DNA from: Myrica gale
Taxonomy: Eukaryota; Streptophyta; Magnoliopsida; Fagales; Myricaceae
Assembly (NCBI GenBank): GCA_963930655.1
Contig: OZ005620.1
Span: forward strand, 20,589,001-20,653,000
Direction of reading: 5' to 3'
DNA length: 64,000 nt
Shown: piece after piece, positions 59,901 through 64,000 of the stretch
How the letters are laid out: each line of letters begins with the position of its first letter
Numbering within the stretch: position 1 is the stretch's first letter
Program-made: the position numbers and the translations under genes
Notes under the pieces: generated by a model
Seen by the model: the letters and a program-made list of their open reading frames with translations, nothing else
The model's database searches: none
What the model was told of the DNA's origin: nothing

Positions 59901-62900
59901 TCTTTTTGGTTGAGTGTTGGAATAAATAGCATGTCAATATCGCATTGTGTGAACAGGATTGCGTGCCCTTCTGCGCTTTTTCACGGGATTATATGTGTGT
60001 TTAAATAGAGATGTCAACCCAAGTGCTCAACAGGTTTTTCTTGCCTTAGTTGTTATTCTTCAATAAAGTCTCATTTTGCTGACCTGTCATGTACCAATTA
60101 GTCAAGTTTTTTCTCTCTCCCATGGAATCCTGGCAGCGATCTACTGATGCAGCAGGGCGCTCTCTAGTCTCAATCGTCGTGGACCATATATTTCTAGGCA
60201 TTAAAGATGCTGGTTCGTTTTTTCAATTGTCATTATCCATATAATGTGCTCCTAGAACATTTATGTTCGAATGTATGTATACATATAGTTATTAATTTGC
60301 TTTCTTGCAATCTTAACTGTATTTCCCTTTTGCTTTCTAGCCGACTCTGAAAGGTTTTCCCACATGTGTACAAGAATTTCCCTTGTTATTTACAAGACAT
60401 AATCATTTTTATTATTTTAACTGAAGGAGTTCTTTTCCTTGTTCTTTGGCCTGCAGAATTCCAGCTTGAACTTTTGATGCAGTCGCTCTTGTTTTCACGG
60501 GTATCTAATGATTAAATTGTTCTTCAAATTTTCAATGACCTCATCATACTGTTCTTGCAAGGTTTTGTGGGTAAAACTCAATCACATCTTAAGCAAAGAA
60601 AGAGAGTGCGCAATCCTGAGTTTTTATTTTCAGTGCTTTCTGTAATGTAATAATTAAAATACTTGGTGATTAAGAAACAGGGAAAATATAATGTGAGATG
60701 GGTTTTCGATCATGGAACTGTCTCTATATAGAACTAATGTCACTGTTGTGTCTTTCGAATTGGTTTTTTCATAGACGTGTGGTAGCTTCATCAGTTATTT
60801 GAGATGATTTTGCTCAAAGATAATTTTCGTGGGACCTTTCTAGATAAATCAACTTCAAGTGATGGGTTCTACTAGTGGCTTATTAGGTTATTTGACTATC
60901 GCATAAACCGTCGTGTTGTTTTCATTCTCCTGCACTTAAAACCTCTAAGACCTTTTCATAAGTTGTTATATGCATATCCAGGAATTTAGTGTCGTTCCTT
61001 GCTTTAAGTAGGTTCGGAACTTCTCTGAGATGTGCATACTTTACTCGCAGGCCAGTGTGTCTGATGGAGAAAATGACAATAACCTGTCTAGGGTCATGAT
61101 TGGTGGGCTATTCTTAAGGTTAGCTTCATTTTTACACCTTTTCACAGAGTTTGTCCCTACAGAATACTCATTCTAAGTAGTCTTCTCAGAGCTTCGATGT
61201 GGCTATGATTTGAATCTGTGGAATATAGCTTTCCATTTTTGTGCTTTGTTTTTCCGAAAGTTTTAGCTTTTGTGCATGTGTTTCATACTTTTTCCTCTGA
61301 TACAAATGCCACTCAAATCTGTCAATTCAATTTTGTCACTTAATGGTTAATTGCTTATAAAGAGGAAACCTACTGCACACAATAAGTATGCAATAGGTTC
61401 CCCTAGAAATTGCCTAAAATTCGGGAATTTAGAACATACCTTAAAAAAGAAATGGAATAGAGGCAAAAGCTTTATGCTTGGAACTTGTAATCTTTTTTAT
61501 ATCAATGAAGAGTGTTTTTGGTTTTCTGGATGTATTGATCTATTCCTTGAGAGATCATTTGTCTCTTTAATCAAACCAATTGATTTACATACAGTTTGAT
61601 AGAGCAGAAATATTTCTACTAGGATCTTTACTCTGGTCCTGAAATGTTTGGAATGAAGCTTTTTTTTTTTCTTCTTCTCTGTAAATATTAAATATTTGAT
61701 TTTACCTTACATTCTAACTGAATTATGACTTACATGGGTTACTGGAATGTAGGGATACATTTTCACGCCCTCCTTGCACCTTAGTGCAACCATCAATGCA
61801 AAGTGTGACAGAGGATCTTCTACATATTCCTGAATTTGGTACCAATTGTGTTTATTTTAGTTTCATGAGAACATCGACTTGAGCTCAATGACCAAATATT
61901 TTGGCTATGGTAGAGCATATATGTTGTAAAATTGATATTGTCCATTTGTTTGCTTGGCCAGCTAAGAACTTTTGCCCTCCCATATATCCTCTGGGAGAAC
62001 AACAGTGGCAGTTGATTGATGGTGTTCCTTTAGTATGTCTCCATTCTCTTCAGATCATGCCCTATCCAGTTCCACCATCTCTTGCTTCACAAACGGTTGT
62101 AGAGTGTCAACCTCTTATGGTATGCACCCATTTCGTCCTACAAATGACCTCTTTTATGTTAATTTTCTATACATCTAAGCAGTACCTTCCTGTTCTTGGC
62201 TCAGATCCATCTTCAGGAAGAATCCTGTTTGAGGATATGTTCCTTCCTAGCTGATGGAGTCGTCGTCAATCCCGGTGCTGTTTTACCAGATTTTTCAGTA
62301 AATTCCTTCATTTTGACTCTGAAGGAATTAGATCTTACTGTTCCTTTGGACACGAACAAATTGCATAGTCCTGATAGTAACATGGACTGTAATGTCCAGA
62401 CTTCATTTTCCGGAGCGAGGCTTCATATTGAGAACCTGTTATTTTCAGAATCGGCTGCATTAAAGCTAAGGCTACTGAACCTGGAGAAGGATCCTTCTTG
62501 CTTCTGTCTCTGGGAAGATCAACCGATTGATGCTAGCCTAAAGAAATGGACCACTAAAGCATCACACATTAGTTTGTCTCTAGAAATATGTACTAGCTTA
62601 AGCAGACTTCAAAATTCTCTTGACTGGTATTCAGGCTTGTGGAGATGTGTTGAACTGAAAGATGTGTGCATTGAAGTAGCTATGGCGACTGCTGATGGAA
62701 GCCCATTAGCAGATGTTCCTCCTCCAGGGGGTATTGTCAGGGTAGGGATTGCTTGTGAGCAATATATGTCCAACACTTCTGTTGAACAGCTCTTTTTTAT
62801 CCTGGATCTCTATGTATACTTTGGCAGAGTGAGTGACAAGATAGTCCTTGTTGGGAAAAATAATAGGCCACAGAGAAGTAAGAATAAGTCTTTCAGTGGA

Positions 62901-64000
62901 AGGTTGATGGATAAGGTTCCTAGTGATACTGCAGTAAGTTTAGCGGTGAAGGATCTTCAACTTAGATTTCTGGAGTCTTCTGCAATGAATGTGGAGGGAA
63001 TGCCTTTGGTCCAGTTTCTCGGGGATAACCTATTTATCAGAGTTACACATAGAACCCTTGGTGGTGCCATTGCTGTTTCATCCACTTTATGTTGGGAGAG
63101 TGTTCAGGTGGACTGTGTAGACACTGAGGGAAAGTTGGCACATCAGAATGGCACCATGTTGACTCATGTTGAAGATGCTTCATTGGTTAGTGGAAATGGA
63201 TATCCTCAACTAAGAGCTGTCTTTTGGGTACAAAACCAAAGGAACCATCATTCAAAGGGAAATGCTTTTGCAGTCCCGTTTCTGGACATAAGCATGGTGC
63301 AAGTGATTCCGTTAGATGAACGAGATATTGAGTGTGCCAGTTTGAATGTATCGGCATGTATTTCTGGTGTTCGCCTTGGTGGAGGAATGAACTATGCGGA
63401 AGCCTTGCTGCATCGGTTTGGAATACTTGGGCCCGATGGTGGTCCTGGGAAGGGGCTTTCTAAAGGGTTAGAAAACTTACGAGCAGGGCCATTTTCAAAA
63501 ATTTTCAAGACATCCTCTCTCATGGTTAATGATGGGGAAGAGGGTATGGAACATATCATATCGGGTGATGTTGTTTAATTGGTTGCATCTGATCACCCAC
63601 TCACACGCACAATACTGTGCTTGTCTCTGTCCCTTTGTCTCCTATTTTAACTGCATTTCTCTTGACATTTCTTTTCTAATCAGATGGGAAAGAAAGCAAC
63701 CTTTTGCAGTTGGGGAAGCCAGATAATGTGGACGTAACCTTTGAATTGAAGGACTGGTTATTTGCTTTAGAAGGAGCACAGGAGATGACAGAAAGTTGGC
63801 AGTTCCACAATCATGAAGATGTCGGTAGAGAAGAGAGGTGTTGGCACTCAACTTTTCAGAGTGTGCGGGTTAAGGCGAAAAGTAGTACAAAGCAGGAACT
63901 GAATGGCAAAGGAATGTCACAGAAAATGCGGAAATATCCTTTGGAATTGGTGACAGTAAGAATCTTGTTATTTTATTTTTTATTTTCTTGGCAATCTTGT
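56906..64000 (+). CDS. Chorein-domain bridge-like lipid transfer protein (BLTP3-like), partial at window end
   Basis: Seventeen exons are traced: 56906-57017, 57116-57204, 57549-57658, 57764-57818, 58334-58422, 59007-59073, 59157-59219, 59520-59690, 59790-59883, 59957-60033, 60137-60212, 60457-60500, 61051-61118, 61753-61838, 61962-62119, 62205-63543 and 63684-63955. They join in frame to 990 codons, then a donor; the gene continues past the window. The start MESFLGLALEYTLKYWLKSF is the chorein N-terminal domain of VPS13/ATG2/BLTP proteins, followed by GGTAQLSNLDIDGDALHSS and PIVVQIDKLDLVLEEN, the start of the lipid-channel repeats. Later blocks (LEWESLSIDLLPHPDMFMDA, GLRALLRFFTGLYVCLNR, SLVSIVVDHIFLGIKDAEFQ) fit plant proteins resembling human BLTP3/SHIP164. 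The family bridges membranes and moves bulk lipid; the plant role is inferred. The exon at 62205 is unusually long (1,339 bp). Confidence 0.88.

Noticed and set aside
1..64000. CRISPR array, bacterial operon, phage or organelle-derived block
   Set aside because: No regularly spaced repeats, no prokaryotic gene organisation; all genes are spliced plant nuclear genes or plant transposons.

Overview
This is nuclear DNA of a flowering plant, most likely a woody eudicot. The genes have many short GT-AG introns, the intergenic DNA is AT-rich and crowded with small transposons, and the encoded proteins are plant-specific (class VI small heat-shock protein, KIN-14 kinesin, lumenal NDH subunit, bHLH IVc factor, GAUT12, BCAS3-type ATG18). 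I found no bacterial, viral or organellar genes and no tRNA or rRNA gene.

Layout. From 1 to 16 kb there is one intact gene, a class VI small heat-shock protein (3712-4675, +). The rest is repeats, a BAHD acyltransferase pseudogene (7567-10678) split by a hAT-type insertion, and a decayed LINE (about 11590-13850) that carries a nested insertion. From 16 to 35 kb lies a gene-dense block: a KIN-14 kinesin (16469-22752, +), PNSL3 (23210-24097, -), a relic O-methyltransferase fragment, an ILR3-type bHLH factor (25961-28753, +), a DUF1995 plastid protein (30028-31044, +) and GAUT12/IRX8 (31526-34597, -). A gene-poor stretch follows, then a BCAS3-domain ATG18 gene (39258-46240, -). About 10.7 kb of nested MITE-rich DNA separates it from a chorein/BLTP3-like lipid-transfer gene (56906 to beyond the window, +), which is cut by the window end.

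I traced exon-intron structures by reading frame, GT-AG borders and known family sequence. All seven complete genes close in frame at the expected family length; I saw no frameshift in them, and the partial BLTP3-like gene is open to the window edge.

The genes do not form one pathway. They do form a conserved neighbourhood: from memory, the Arabidopsis relatives of the heat-shock, kinesin, bHLH, GAUT12 and ATG18 genes lie in the same order on chromosome 5 (At5g54660, 54670, 54680, 54690, 54730). PNSL3 and the DUF1995 gene sit inside the block here.

I found no convincing undescribed biological system. The more unusual signals are small: three 'tail-only' LINE insertions with clear target duplications; several MITEs with definable ends (hAT-like with 8-bp, Mutator-like with 10-bp, and one with TA duplications); an ILR3 intron whose retention would keep the reading frame and split the bHLH domain; and an apparent one-heptad deletion in the kinesin stalk.
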